Shown: piece after piece, positions 43,414 to 51,223 of the stretch
How the letters are laid out: every line of letters starts with the position of its first letter
Position numbering within the stretch: the stretch's first letter is position 1
Assembly (NCBI RefSeq): GCF_002910905.1
Contig: NZ_NEUE01000277.1
Location: 1-64,000 of the forward strand
DNA length: 64,000 nucleotides
DNA from: Streptomyces sp. SM11
Lineage (GTDB): Bacteria; Actinomycetota; Actinomycetes; Streptomycetales; Streptomycetaceae
Direction of reading: 5' to 3'
Made by a program: the position numbers and the translations under genes
The notes under the pieces: model-generated
Database searches by the model: none
The model's input: only the letters and a program-made list of their open reading frames with translations
What the model was told of the DNA's origin: nothing

Positions 43414-44034
43414 TTAACTGACCTTTGGCGGGTTCATGGACATCAGCCCGCGCAACCCGTTCTCCGGCACTTCGGGGTGTACGTCCCCGAAGAGCGCCTC
43501 CTGCACGATGAAGCCCTGCGCTGTCGCGATCATCGTGCGCGCCACGTGGTCGCCGGACACATCGCTCGCCAGGATCCCGGCGGAGCGGTAGGTGTCGACG
43601 AGCTTCGTCCAGACGACGCGCATGGTCGCGTAACCGTCGTCGACCAGCGCGGCGAGCCGTTCGTCGCGCAGCGTCTCCGACCAGAGCTGGACGACGAGCG
43701 CGGCGAAGGCCCGCCGCTCCAGTCCGTGCACCTCCCCCGCGAGCACCCCGCCGAGCACACGGCCGAGCAGCGCGTCCGGGGTGGGCGGCGGCGTCATGCG
43801 GGCCGCCTCCTCGAAGGCCCCGCGAATGACGGCGAAGGTCTCCTCGGTGATGGCCGCGATGATGTCCTCCTTGCCCGGGAAGTAGCGGTAGACCGCTCCG
43901 GCGGACAGCCCCACCTCCTTGAGGACGTCCTGCATGGACGTGCCGTGGAATCCGTTGCGGGCGAAGCAGCGTGCCGCCCCGTCGAGGATCTGACGGCGAC
44001 GAGCGTCGAGGTGTTCCTGGGATACGCGAGCCAT
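43414..44034 (-). CDS. TetR-family regulator
   Basis: This 206-aa repressor has HTH residues ARRRQILDGAARCFARNGFH then MQDVLKEVGLSAGAVYRYFPGKEDI. The C-terminal domain resembles TetR_C-type regulators of drug efflux. The start is ATG 44034 with a TTGAGGT site. Between it and the divergent chimeric ORF are two near-identical 15-bp sites (44049 and 44108), a normal layout for a repressor controlling itself and an efflux gene. The target gene seems to have been truncated and fused (see 44171). Confidence 0.92.
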   Translation of the reverse strand: MARVSQEHLDARRRQILDGAARCFARNGFHGTSMQDVLKEVGLSAGAVYRYFPGKEDIIAAITEETFAVIRGAFEEAARMTPPPTPDALLGRVLGGVLAGEVHGLERRAFAALVVQLWSETLRDERLAALVDDGYATMRVVWTKLVDTYRSAGILASDVSGDHVARTMIATAQGFIVQEALFGDVHPEVPENGLRGLMSMNPPKVS

Positions 44035-44048
44035 GACCTCAATCTAGA

Positions 44049-44122
44049 ACGAACATTCCTTCTGGACAATCGAGCACGGCGTGCCGACAGTGGAACCAGG
44101 TCATAAAACGAACGATCCTTCT
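44049..44122. promoter_or_regulatory. duplicated 15-bp sites, probable TetR operators
   Basis: ACGAACATTCCTTCT (44049-44063) and ACGAACGATCCTTCT (44108-44122) differ at two positions and lie 59 bp apart in the divergent promoter region. Each contains an imperfect dyad of the form GAA-N6-TTC. Confidence 0.55.
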
Positions 44123-44170
44123 CTATGAATCCGTCGCCACAACCATCACTCCACGAATCGAGGCCTCCTC

Positions 44171-44794
44171 ATGTCCACCGCATCCAACCGCCGCGCGGTG
44201 GCGGTGATCCTGCTGGTCCCCCTGATGGTGACGCTCGCCCTCTGGGCCTTCGCCTGGCCCGCCGCCCGGATCGCGCCGCGCGACCTCCCGGTCGGGGTGG
44301 CGGGCGCGGCACCGGCCGCCCAGCAACTGGAGCAGCGCTTCGAGCAGCGCGACGGCGCCTTCGAGGTGCACCGCTTCGACGACGAGGCCGCCGCCCGCGC
44401 CGCGATCGAGGACCGGGCCGTATACGGAGCCGTCGTCGTCACCCCGCAGGGGCCGCACCTGCTCACCGCATCGGCGGCGAGCCCGGTCGTCTCCCAGCTG
44501 CTGCGCGAGGCCGTGACGGCGGCCGGGGCGAAGGGGCGCCGACATGCACTGCCCGGCGCGCGGGTAGTCATTCAGCAGCCCGCGCTGGAGGAGCCGATGC
44601 GGGGCCAGCCGTCCGACCTGGAGATCCACGCGCGCGAACTGGTGCGCACCCGCGAGATGTTCGCAGCCATGCTGGTCCGGCATACCGGCCAGACCGCGGA
44701 GCGCATCACCACCGACATCGAGCGCGACACCATCCTCGACGCGAAGGCCGCCGCCGCCTACGGGCTGGTCGACCACGTCGTGGGGAGCCGCTGA
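44171..44794 (+). CDS. chimera: export-protein N-terminus fused to C-terminal half of ClpP
   Basis: In this 207-aa ORF, two halves belong to different families. Residues 1-117 have one membrane segment (8-30) and then resemble the first periplasmic region of YhgE/Pip or ABC-2 export proteins ([40 protein letters not shown]). From about 121 the sequence is the distal half of Clp[66 protein letters not shown]. The ClpP catalytic Ser is absent and the His of the IHQP motif is Gln (Q135); D186 remains. No protease activity is expected. A deletion joining two once-separate genes in frame is inferred. AGGCCTCCTC precedes ATG 44171 without a clear ribosome site. Confidence 0.75.
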   Translation: MSTASNRRAVAVILLVPLMVTLALWAFAWPAARIAPRDLPVGVAGAAPAAQQLEQRFEQRDGAFEVHRFDDEAAARAAIEDRAVYGAVVVTPQGPHLLTASAASPVVSQLLREAVTAAGAKGRRHALPGARVVIQQPALEEPMRGQPSDLEIHARELVRTREMFAAMLVRHTGQTAERITTDIERDTILDAKAAAAYGLVDHVVGSR

Positions 44795-44833
44795 CTCTCC
44801 CGGCCGCCCGTACGACGCGAGGTGAACCCGCCG

Positions 44834-45139
44834 ATGAAGCCACCCGAGTTCCCGCCCCTGCCCGCACTGACCCGCGCCGAGGGCGAGTTCGTCGACTGCT
44901 ATCTGGCCGTGCTCGACCAGCTGGGCCGGATCAACCCGGCCCACGGCAGTGACACCTACAGCGCGCTGCGGGCCGCCCAGGCCCTGGCATCCGGGGCGGC
45001 CGCGCTGCGCGACGCCCTGACCCTGATGCACGAGCGCGGCGAGTCGCGCATCCACGCCGCCACCCTGGCGCGGACCCTGCGCGTCCTGGACGGGGAGCGC
45101 AGGGCGGGCAGGGTCGCGATCCCGCCGACCGCGAACTGA
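44834..45139 (+). CDS. 101-aa hypothetical protein
   Basis: This small soluble protein (MKPPEFPPLPALTRAEGEFV ...) is predicted helical: LDQLGRINPAHGSDTYSALR and AAALRDALTLMHERGESRIH. GCGAGGTG lies about nine bases before ATG 44834; an in-frame GTG at 44822 overlaps that site. It follows the chimeric ORF by 39 bp, and may have belonged with the former clpP-like gene. I do not recognise a family. Confidence 0.65.
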   Translation: MKPPEFPPLPALTRAEGEFVDCYLAVLDQLGRINPAHGSDTYSALRAAQALASGAAALRDALTLMHERGESRIHAATLARTLRVLDGERRAGRVAIPPTAN

Positions 45140-45540
45140 CCGGCTCGGCGCGCGTGGAGCGCCGTGCGGGAGCGGGCCGGTCGACCCCGCGCACGACACG
45201 CCCGGTCCCGCGATCGATTCGCCTCGCTCGTCCGGCGTAGGCGATCACCCGTGCGAGCGACGGCTCAACTTGCGTTCGGCACGCGGTGCGTACTCGAATT
45301 GTGCTCTTTCGTCGCTGGTACGAGGGTGTGCGCCGGGCTCGTGGGCGAGCGTGAATCCGACCTGTCCACCTGAATGGATCAGTGGTGAGGAGACTCACAA
45401 ACCACTGTTTCAGCTCGGAAATCCGGCACCGAGTGAGTCAAGATCCCTGGGACGACAAGCCCCCGCCACCGCGGCGGGGCGGTCCGGGCGGACGCCGAGT
45501 CCTGCCGCCTCCCGGATGACTGGTCGACAGAAGTGGATCG
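45140..45540 (+). other. intergenic region and promoter-proximal leader of the NlpC/P60 gene
   Basis: No convincing gene was seen. A clear inverted repeat, CAGTGGT (45380-45386) and ACCACTG (45401-45407), contains an inner TGAG/CTCA stem. It lies 130-160 bp upstream of the riboswitch and may be an operator or a terminator. The promoter for the long riboswitch leader is expected here but was not pinned down. Confidence 0.45.
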
Positions 45541-45662
45541 GCAGGAGTGGAGGACCCGAGCACAACGGGCCGACCGGGAGACCGGAATCCCTCGGGGTGA
45601 AGCCGCGACGCGGCCGGGCAACTTCGCCAGCCCGAACCCGACAGGTCATCCTTCACAGGCGG
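45541..45662 (+). ncRNA. c-di-AMP (ydaO-yuaA type) riboswitch
   Basis: The leader of the NlpC/P60 gene contains the conserved ydaO elements in order: ACCGGAATCCCTCGGGGTGAAG (about 45581-45602), the paired arm CGCGACGCGG, GGGCAACTTCGCCAG, then CCCGAACCCGACAGGTCAT and CTTCACAGGCGG, ending 18 bases before the start codon. This matches my memory of c-di-AMP aptamers before Streptomyces cell-wall hydrolase genes, where ligand binding turns expression off. Boundaries are approximate. Confidence 0.85.
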
Positions 45663-45679
45663 CTGACGAAGGGTTGCGC

Positions 45680-46150
45680 ATGTCTGCGCAGGTTCATGTC
45701 CCGTCTCTGTTCGCCCGGGTCGGTACGGCCTCGGTACTCACCCTGGCCGTGACGTCCACGATGCTGACGCCCGGCCTGGTGAGTGGCGCCGAGGCCGCCA
45801 CCCACTCGACGAAGGCCCTGAAGGTGGCCGCGTCGAAGAAGGGGGCTCCCTACAAGTACGGAGCATCCGGCCCCCGTCGCTTCGACTGTTCGGGGCTGAC
45901 GCTGTATTCGTTCAAGAAGGCCGGGAAGAGGCTTCCCCGCACGGCACAGCAGCAGTACAACAAGACCCGCCACATCGCGAAGTCGCAGCGCAAACGCGGC
46001 GACCTCGTCTTCTTCCATTCGGGGCGCAGCGTCTACCACGTTGGCATCTACGCCGGGGCCGGGAAGATCTGGCACTCCCCCAAATCGGGGGACGTGGTGC
46101 GACTGGCGAAAATCTGGTCCAAGAGCGTCTGGTACGGACGGGTCCGCTGA
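45680..46150 (+). CDS. secreted NlpC/P60 cell-wall peptidase
   Basis: This 156-aa secreted endopeptidase probably cleaves peptidoglycan stem peptides. A Sec signal peptide occupies about 1-39, with the likely cleavage after SGAEA. The NlpC/P60 domain has the catalytic Cys in FDCSGL (C70), His in SVYHVGIY (H120) and the third polar residue in WHSPKSGD (H132). The mature protein is very basic, suiting wall binding. ATG 45680 has GAAGGG upstream; the open frame runs back through the riboswitch, which is untranslated. Control by c-di-AMP links hydrolase synthesis to turgor and potassium status and to growth or germination. Confidence 0.92.
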   Translation: MSAQVHVPSLFARVGTASVLTLAVTSTMLTPGLVSGAEAATHSTKALKVAASKKGAPYKYGASGPRRFDCSGLTLYSFKKAGKRLPRTAQQQYNKTRHIAKSQRKRGDLVFFHSGRSVYHVGIYAGAGKIWHSPKSGDVVRLAKIWSKSVWYGRVR

Positions 46151-46261
46151 CCCGTCGGCCGGACGCTCTTTCCGTTGGGGCGGCCCCGGCCCTCTTCGGG
46201 GCAGCCCGGGCTGCCCGGGCCGGCGGGTCTGCTGGTGCCGCCGGGTACGCCCACGGCGTTC

Positions 46262-46909
46262 TCAGCGCAGCAGCGGGCCGGTGACCAGCGCGAGACCCAG
46301 ACCGGTGAGCGCCACACCGCTGCCGCCCTCGATGGCGCGGGCGGTGCGCGGGCGGCGCAGCCACCGGCCCAGCCGGTCCACGAGCAGGGCCACGGCCGGG
46401 AACCAGATCAGCGCCAGCACCACCACGAGGGCCGCGAGGAGCAGGGTCCGGGGCAGCGGCGGCTGCCCGTGGGGCACGAACTGCGGCAGCAGGCTGAGGA
46501 AGAGGACCGGGGCCTTCGGGTTGAGCGCGTTGGTCAGGAACCCCTGGCGCAGCGCGCGTCCGAACTCCTTGGGCACGGGCCGCCCCGGCACGTCCTCGGA
46601 TGTTCCGTCGCCGTCCTCCGGGCCGCGACGCCGGACCGCGCACAGCGCGCTGATCCCGAGGTGGAGCACGTACGCACCGCCGAGCAACTGGACGGTACGG
46701 AAGAGCACCGGCATCGTCACCAGCACCGCGGCGAGTCCGGCGACCGCGAGCGCGGTGTGCACCAGCAGCCCTCCGGCGACGCCGAGCGCGGTGGCCAGAC
46801 CGGCGGTGCGCGAGGCCAGGGCGTTGCGTACGACGACGGTGAAATCGGCGCCGGGCAGCGCGACCATACCGGCGGCGACCCCCGTGAAGGCGATCAGTTG
46901 TGCGTCCAT
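46262..46909 (-). CDS. LysE-family amino-acid exporter
   Basis: This 215-aa membrane exporter of the LysE/RhtB family has six predicted membrane segments. Motifs are GMVALPGADFTVVVRNAL (the conserved PGP-like region is PGAD here), LGVAGGLLVHTALAV, GGAYVLHLG and FLTNALNPKAPVLFLSLLPQ (the NPKA motif). ATG 46909 is preferred to the GTG three codons upstream. It is divergent from a LysR gene 74 bp away, the usual LysE-LysG arrangement, so induction by an exported amino acid is likely. Confidence 0.9.
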   Translation of the reverse strand: MDAQLIAFTGVAAGMVALPGADFTVVVRNALASRTAGLATALGVAGGLLVHTALAVAGLAAVLVTMPVLFRTVQLLGGAYVLHLGISALCAVRRRGPEDGDGTSEDVPGRPVPKEFGRALRQGFLTNALNPKAPVLFLSLLPQFVPHGQPPLPRTLLLAALVVVLALIWFPAVALLVDRLGRWLRRPRTARAIEGGSGVALTGLGLALVTGPLLR

Positions 46910-46933
46910 GAGGTCCACCTTGGACCGGCGGAG

Positions 46934-46974
46934 CCTTTAGCGTGTACTTGCAATCTTCTGGGTCTGCCTAAAGG
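46934..46974. promoter_or_regulatory. inverted repeat between lysE-like and lysR-like genes
   Basis: CCTTTAG (46934-46940) and CTAAAGG (46968-46974) are perfect complements 27 bp apart in the 74-bp divergent gap. It is a candidate binding site for the LysR protein. Confidence 0.5.
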
Positions 46975-46983
46975 AACGCTTTC

Positions 46984-47925
46984 ATGTACGACCCGACACG
47001 GCTCGCGGCACTCGTGGCGGTCGCGGAGGCCGGATCGATCACCCGGGCCGCCGCCCGCCTGGGCTACACGGCGCCCGCGCTCTCCCAGCAGCTGGCCAAG
47101 CTGGAACGGGAGGCCGGGGCGACGCTGCTGGTGCGCCACCATCGCGGGGCACGTCTGACGGCTGCGGGCGAGCTGCTGGCGGGCCGGGCCCGGCGAGTCC
47201 TGGACGAACTGGACCAGGCACGCCACGAGCTGGCGCAGCTGGCCGGGCTCTCGGGCGGCAGGCTGCGGGTGGGGACGTTCACGACGGCCGGGATCCATCT
47301 GCTGCCGCCGGTCCTGAACGCTTTCCGGCGGGCCCATCCGGAGGTCGAGCTGGCCGTCGCCGACTACGAACCGCCCGGCGGGGTCGCCGCGGTGGTCGCG
47401 GGCGAGGTGGACCTCGCCCTGACGCACGCCTACGAACCGGCGACTGCGGGCCCTTTGCCGGTGGGCGTGCTCGTCGAACCCCTGCTGGTCGAGGAACTGG
47501 TGCTGGTCACCTCGGTGGGCCACCGGCTCTCCGAGGGCACCGGCCGGCTGCCGGTCACCGAACTGGCCGGGCGACCGCTGATCAGCAGCGCACCCACGCA
47601 TCCGCCCCGGCGCGGGGTCGAGAACGCGCTCGCCGAGGCCGGGGCGACCCCCGCGGTGGTCTGCGAGTCGCCGGGGTACGCGCTGGTGTGCGCGCTGGTC
47701 AGCGCGGGGCTCGGGGTGGCGGTGGTGCCGGAGATGGTCGCCTCGATGGCGGCGGCTCCGCTGGCGGTCCGGCGGCTGGAGCCCGCGTCGTTCCGCCGGA
47801 CCATCTCGGTCGTGCACCGGGGCGACCGGTCGACCGCCGCGGCCGCGACGCTGCTGGCGCTGCTGCGCGGCGGATTCGGCCGGAGGAACACGGCCCCGGC
47901 CGCGAACCGGCCCCCGCAGGGCTGA
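46984..47925 (+). CDS. LysR-family regulator of the adjacent exporter
   Basis: This 313-aa LTTR has an N-terminal winged helix (ALVAVAEAGSITRAAARLGY, TAPALSQQLAKLEREAGATL) and a periplasmic-binding-like effector domain (RLRVGTFTTAGIHLLPPVL, GVAVVPEMVASM). ATG 46984 lies just after the CTAAAGG half-site. By analogy with LysG/ArgP it is probably an activator of the divergent exporter that senses an amino acid. The C-terminus is Arg/Pro-rich. Confidence 0.92.
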   Translation: MYDPTRLAALVAVAEAGSITRAAARLGYTAPALSQQLAKLEREAGATLLVRHHRGARLTAAGELLAGRARRVLDELDQARHELAQLAGLSGGRLRVGTFTTAGIHLLPPVLNAFRRAHPEVELAVADYEPPGGVAAVVAGEVDLALTHAYEPATAGPLPVGVLVEPLLVEELVLVTSVGHRLSEGTGRLPVTELAGRPLISSAPTHPPRRGVENALAEAGATPAVVCESPGYALVCALVSAGLGVAVVPEMVASMAAAPLAVRRLEPASFRRTISVVHRGDRSTAAAATLLALLRGGFGRRNTAPAANRPPQG

Positions 47926-48013
47926 ACCGCCCGACCGGACCGGCCCCGAGGATGTCAGCGGGCTGATCCTCCCCGGCTGTTCAGCCCTGCGGGCCGGCCC
48001 CGGACCTGTGGGG

Positions 48014-48445
48014 TCAGCCCTGGACCGGAACGACCCACGGGAGAACGATCCAGACCGTCTTGCCACCCTCGGCGGTCGGTGTGACCTGGAGCCGCCCGCC
48101 GCGCTCCTTGGCCAGCGACCGGATGATGACCATGCCCCGGCCGTTGTCCTGCCGTACGGCGGCGGGCAGTCGCTGGGGCCAGCGGGGGTGACTGTCCGTG
48201 ACGCCGAGGTACAGCTCCTCGTCGCGTTCGAGGCGCAGGTCCACGGTGAAGGTGGGCGACTGGCCGAACGTGTGCTGGACGGCGTTGGTGGCCAGCTCCG
48301 AGATGATCAGCCGGAGGGTGTCGGCGAACTCGGTGTCGTCGGGCAGGCCCCATTGGGCCAGGGTCCTGGCGACATGTCTGCGGGCCGAGGAGACCGAGAC
48401 CGGATCGCTCGGCAGAGTGACGGTTGCTTCCTGATGGTCTGCCAT
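48014..48445 (-). CDS. ATP-binding anti-sigma-factor-like regulator (HATPase_c_2)
   Basis: This 143-aa single GHKL ATPase domain of the RsbW/SpoIIAB-like class is widespread in Streptomyces. The N box is ISELATNAVQHT and the G1-like box is VRQDNGRGMVIIRSLA; the C-terminus ends VWIVLPW. Such proteins act as anti-sigma kinases or regulators. ATG 48445 is chosen because MADHQEATVTLPSDP is a typical start; the frame extends upstream with no similarity. It is divergent from an XRE-DUF5753 gene with a DUF397 gene behind it, a recurrent Streptomyces trio. Confidence 0.88.
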   Translation of the reverse strand: MADHQEATVTLPSDPVSVSSARRHVARTLAQWGLPDDTEFADTLRLIISELATNAVQHTFGQSPTFTVDLRLERDEELYLGVTDSHPRWPQRLPAAVRQDNGRGMVIIRSLAKERGGRLQVTPTAEGGKTVWIVLPWVVPVQG

Positions 48446-48548
48446 GGCGACGCCGCCCCTTTCCCGCCCCGGCCGACCGGCGGTCGGCCAGGATTGTGCT
48501 TCGCGCCAGATTGCCATTGATGCAGCTCCCTGTAACGACGTTCGGCCA

Positions 48549-48564
48549 AGATATGCATATATCT
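48549..48564. promoter_or_regulatory. AT-rich inverted repeat between ATPase and XRE genes
   Basis: AGATAT (48549-48554) and ATATCT (48559-48564) with a GCAT spacer stand out in a GC-rich divergent gap. It is a candidate operator or promoter element for one or both genes. Confidence 0.5.
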
Positions 48565-48679
48565 GTCGCTCGAAGCGGTGAATTCGGGACCCGTACGGCG
48601 TGGACGGACGGCACACTGGCCCCTCTGCGGGCCGCTCCGGTGACGGACCGGCCCTCCCCGACAGCAGAAGGAGACCGGC

Positions 48680-49537
48680 ATGCCGCACGGCCCCGTCGTC
48701 CGGCGGCGCAAGCTCGGTGAGGAGCTGCGGAGCCTGCGCCGCGCCTCCGGGCTGACCAGCCGGGACGCGGCGCGGCTGCTCGGCTGGCACCAGTCGAAGG
48801 TGAGCCGTATCGAGACGGGCGCGAGCGGGGTGACGCCTGCCGACGTGTCACGGCTGCTGGACGTCTACGCGGTGCGCGACTCCCAGTTGCGCTACCTGCT
48901 CGAAGTCCTCGCGGGGTCGGCGGGCGGCGGCGGTTCGGGCTGGTGGCATGCCTACCGGGGGCTGATCCCACCGCAGTACCGCGATTTCATCAGTCTGGAG
49001 TCGCAGGCCAGTACGGTCCGGACGCTGGAGACCTCGGTGGTGCCGGGACTGCTCCAGACCGCCGGTTACGCACGGGCCGTGACCCGCGCCTCCTTGGACG
49101 GGTTACCGGACGGCCGGCTCGACTCCCTGGTCGAGGTCCGGCTGACCCGCCAGCGGGTGCTGCGCGCGAGCCCGCCGCTGCGCTTCACCGCCGTGCTGGA
49201 CGAGGCGGTGCTCCATCGCGAGGTGGGCGGACCGGAGGTGATGAGGGATCAGTTGCAGCATCTACGACAGGTGTCCCAACTTCCACATGTACAACTGCAG
49301 TTGCTGCCGTTCTCGGTCGGCGGCTACGTCGGACTCACCGGCCCTTTCGTTATCTTCTCCTTCCCGAACATTTCCGATCTGGATGTGGTCGTTCTTGACC
49401 ACTTGACGAGTAGCCTCTATCTGGAACGGAAAGAAGACCTTGAGGCGTACAGCTCGGCCTTCCGTACCTCGCAGGCGCACGCGCTGTCGCCCGAGCGCTC
49501 GCTGGACCACATCACCGCGATCAGCCGCGGCCAGTAG
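48680..49537 (+). CDS. XRE-family regulator with DUF5753 domain
   Basis: This 285-aa protein has an N-terminal helix-turn-helix (LGEELRSLRRASGLTSRDAA, GWHQSKVSRIETG) and a C-terminal DUF5753 domain (VVPGLLQTAGYARAV, RQRVLRASPPLRFTAVLDEA, LPFSVGGYVGLTGPFVIFSF). These WhiJ/AbaA-type regulators act with a small DUF397 partner in Streptomyces development and antibiotic control. ATG 48680 has a GGAGA site. The DUF397 gene follows 56 bp downstream. Confidence 0.93.
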   Translation: MPHGPVVRRRKLGEELRSLRRASGLTSRDAARLLGWHQSKVSRIETGASGVTPADVSRLLDVYAVRDSQLRYLLEVLAGSAGGGGSGWWHAYRGLIPPQYRDFISLESQASTVRTLETSVVPGLLQTAGYARAVTRASLDGLPDGRLDSLVEVRLTRQRVLRASPPLRFTAVLDEAVLHREVGGPEVMRDQLQHLRQVSQLPHVQLQLLPFSVGGYVGLTGPFVIFSFPNISDLDVVVLDHLTSSLYLERKEDLEAYSSAFRTSQAHALSPERSLDHITAISRGQ

Positions 49538-49593
49538 GAGCCGGGCCGTCCGGTCGGGTTCCGCCGGACCGTCCGACTGCCCGAGGGGGCACC

Positions 49594-49860
49594 ATGCCCG
49601 ACCGTCCCGCACCGCCCGTCACATCGTCCGTCGCGCCGCCGCCGTCCTTCGTGGCGCCGCCCGTCCCGCAATGGCGGCGCAGCAGCCGCTCGACCGGGAT
49701 GAACAACTGCGTGGAGACCGCTCGGCTCGGCGGCGCGTTCCTCGCCGTACGCGATTCGAAGGACGTGGACCGGCCGCCGCTGCGCTTCACGGCGGCGGCC
49801 TGGAGCACGTTCGTGACCGGACTCGGCCCGCACGGAGCCGACCCGCACCGGGTCGGCTGA
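49594..49860 (+). CDS. DUF397 small regulatory partner
   Basis: This 88-aa protein has the DUF397 core QWRRSSRSTGMNNCVETARL then FLAVRDSKDVDRPPLRFTAA and AWSTFV. DUF397 proteins antagonise or assist their XRE-DUF5753 neighbour, as proposed for WhiJ/WhiJ-associated pairs. A Pro/Ser-rich stretch of about 25 residues precedes the domain. The stop codon abuts the stop of the converging bioF gene with no gap, leaving no room for a terminator between them. Confidence 0.9.
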   Translation: MPDRPAPPVTSSVAPPPSFVAPPVPQWRRSSRSTGMNNCVETARLGGAFLAVRDSKDVDRPPLRFTAAAWSTFVTGLGPHGADPHRVG

Positions 49861-51021
49861 TCAGCCGACCCGGCCGTTCGCCTGCCGGGGAGCGGTCGCG
49901 ACGATCGTGGCCACCGCGGTCGTGATCTGCTCCTCGGTCAGATCGGCCCGGGCCGTCAGCCGCAGCCGGGAGACGCCGTCAGGTACCGACGGCGGGCGGA
50001 AGCAGCCCACCGCCATTCCGGCCGCGCGGCAGTCGGCCGCCCAGCGCACCGCCGCGTCCGCCGAGGGTGCGCGGACGGAGACGACGGCCGCGTCGGGCCG
50101 GACCGCGGTCAGACCGGCGGCGGTGAGCTCTCCGTACAGCAAACGGGCGACCTCACGTGCGCGGGCCGCCCGTTCGGGCTCCCGGCGCAGCACCCCGAGG
50201 GCGCCGAGCGCACCACCGGCCGCCGCCGGGGCGAGTCCGGTGTCGAAGATGAACGTACGGGCCGTGTTGACGAGGTGCTCGATGACCCGGGCGGGCCCCA
50301 GGACCGCTCCGCCCTGGCTGCCCAGGGACTTGGAGAGGGTGAGCGTCGCCACGGCCCCGTCGCCGCCCGCCAGCCCGGCCGCGGCGAGTGCGCCGCGGCC
50401 GCCGTCACCCAGAACGCCGAGGCCATGGGCGTCGTCGACCAGCAGCGCGGCGTTCGCGGAGCGGCAGACCTCGGCCAGTGCGGGGAGCGGGGCGGCGTCG
50501 CCGTCGACGGAGAAGACCGAGTCGGTGACGGCGAGGGTCCGCCCTTCGTGTGCCCCCAGCGCCTTGGCGACCGCGTCCGGGTCGGCGTGGGGAACGACGG
50601 CGGTCTCGGCGCGGGAGAGCCGGCAACCGTCCACGATCGAGGCGTGGTTGCCCGCGTCGGAGACGATGAGCGAGCCGCGCCCGGCCAGTGCGGTCAGCGC
50701 GGCGAGGTTGGCCGCGTACCCGGAGGAGAGCACGAGGGCCGCCTCGAAACCGCAGAAAGCGGCGAGGTCCCGTTCCAGTTCGGCGTGCAGGGCGGTGGAG
50801 CCGGTGACCAGCCGGGACCCCGTCGCCCCCGCCCCCCAGCGATGGGCGGCGGCGGCCGCGGCGGCGGTGACCTCCGGGTGCCGGGTGAGGCCCAGGTAGT
50901 CGTTGCTCGCGAGGTCCAGCAGCTCCGGGTCGGCGCCGCGCGGACGCAGGGTGCGTACGAGTCCGGCGGCGGCCCGGCGGCAGGCCTCGGCGTCGATCCA
51001 GTCGAACGGGGCGAAGGACAT
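49861..51021 (-). CDS. bioF: 8-amino-7-oxononanoate synthase
   Basis: This 386-aa PLP enzyme condenses pimeloyl-thioester with alanine, the first ring-building step of biotin synthesis. Landmarks are LDLASNDYLGLTRHP, GAGATGSRLVTGSTALHAEL, VDDAHGLGVLG (D197/H199 around PLP) and the PLP lysine K231 in TLTLSKSLGSQGG. It is transcribed away from bioB-bioA-bioD, with a palindrome (51135-51158) between the two units. This split arrangement is what I remember for Streptomyces. Confidence 0.94.
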   Translation of the reverse strand: MSFAPFDWIDAEACRRAAAGLVRTLRPRGADPELLDLASNDYLGLTRHPEVTAAAAAAAHRWGAGATGSRLVTGSTALHAELERDLAAFCGFEAALVLSSGYAANLAALTALAGRGSLIVSDAGNHASIVDGCRLSRAETAVVPHADPDAVAKALGAHEGRTLAVTDSVFSVDGDAAPLPALAEVCRSANAALLVDDAHGLGVLGDGGRGALAAAGLAGGDGAVATLTLSKSLGSQGGAVLGPARVIEHLVNTARTFIFDTGLAPAAAGGALGALGVLRREPERAARAREVARLLYGELTAAGLTAVRPDAAVVSVRAPSADAAVRWAADCRAAGMAVGCFRPPSVPDGVSRLRLTARADLTEEQITTAVATIVATAPRQANGRVG

Positions 51022-51134
51022 GGGGCGGTCCCTTGGGTAGGCGGGCCCTCGGCGGGCGGCTCCGCGCGGACGGTCCGGTACGGACGGTCCCTTTGTAGGC
51101 AGCCAACAGACCCTAGCCGGGTGCGCAGCAGGTC

Positions 51135-51158
51135 AGGGTGTGGCAATACACACACCCT
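51135..51158. promoter_or_regulatory. palindrome between bioF and bioB, candidate biotin operator
   Basis: AGGGTGTG (51135-51142) and CACACCCT (51151-51158) are perfect complements with an 8-bp spacer GCAATACA. It lies 114 bp upstream of bioF and 66 bp upstream of bioB, so one regulator could control both biotin transcripts. It does not match the BioQ sequence I recall. Confidence 0.55.
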
Positions 51159-51223
51159 TGCCCGGGTCTCCTGTCTGGTTCCTCCTTGGCTGGAGGCGGT
51201 GCCGTAAGCGAGGATCATCTTCC

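Noticed and set aside
43414-44034. TetR as repressor of the urease operon
   Set aside because: Its own duplicated operators lie on the other side, shared with the divergent chimeric ORF, and do not match the palindrome before ureA.
45164-45373. 69-aa plus-strand frame upstream of the riboswitch
   Set aside because: No ribosome site, Arg-rich composition and no recognisable motif; the region is better explained as promoter and leader.
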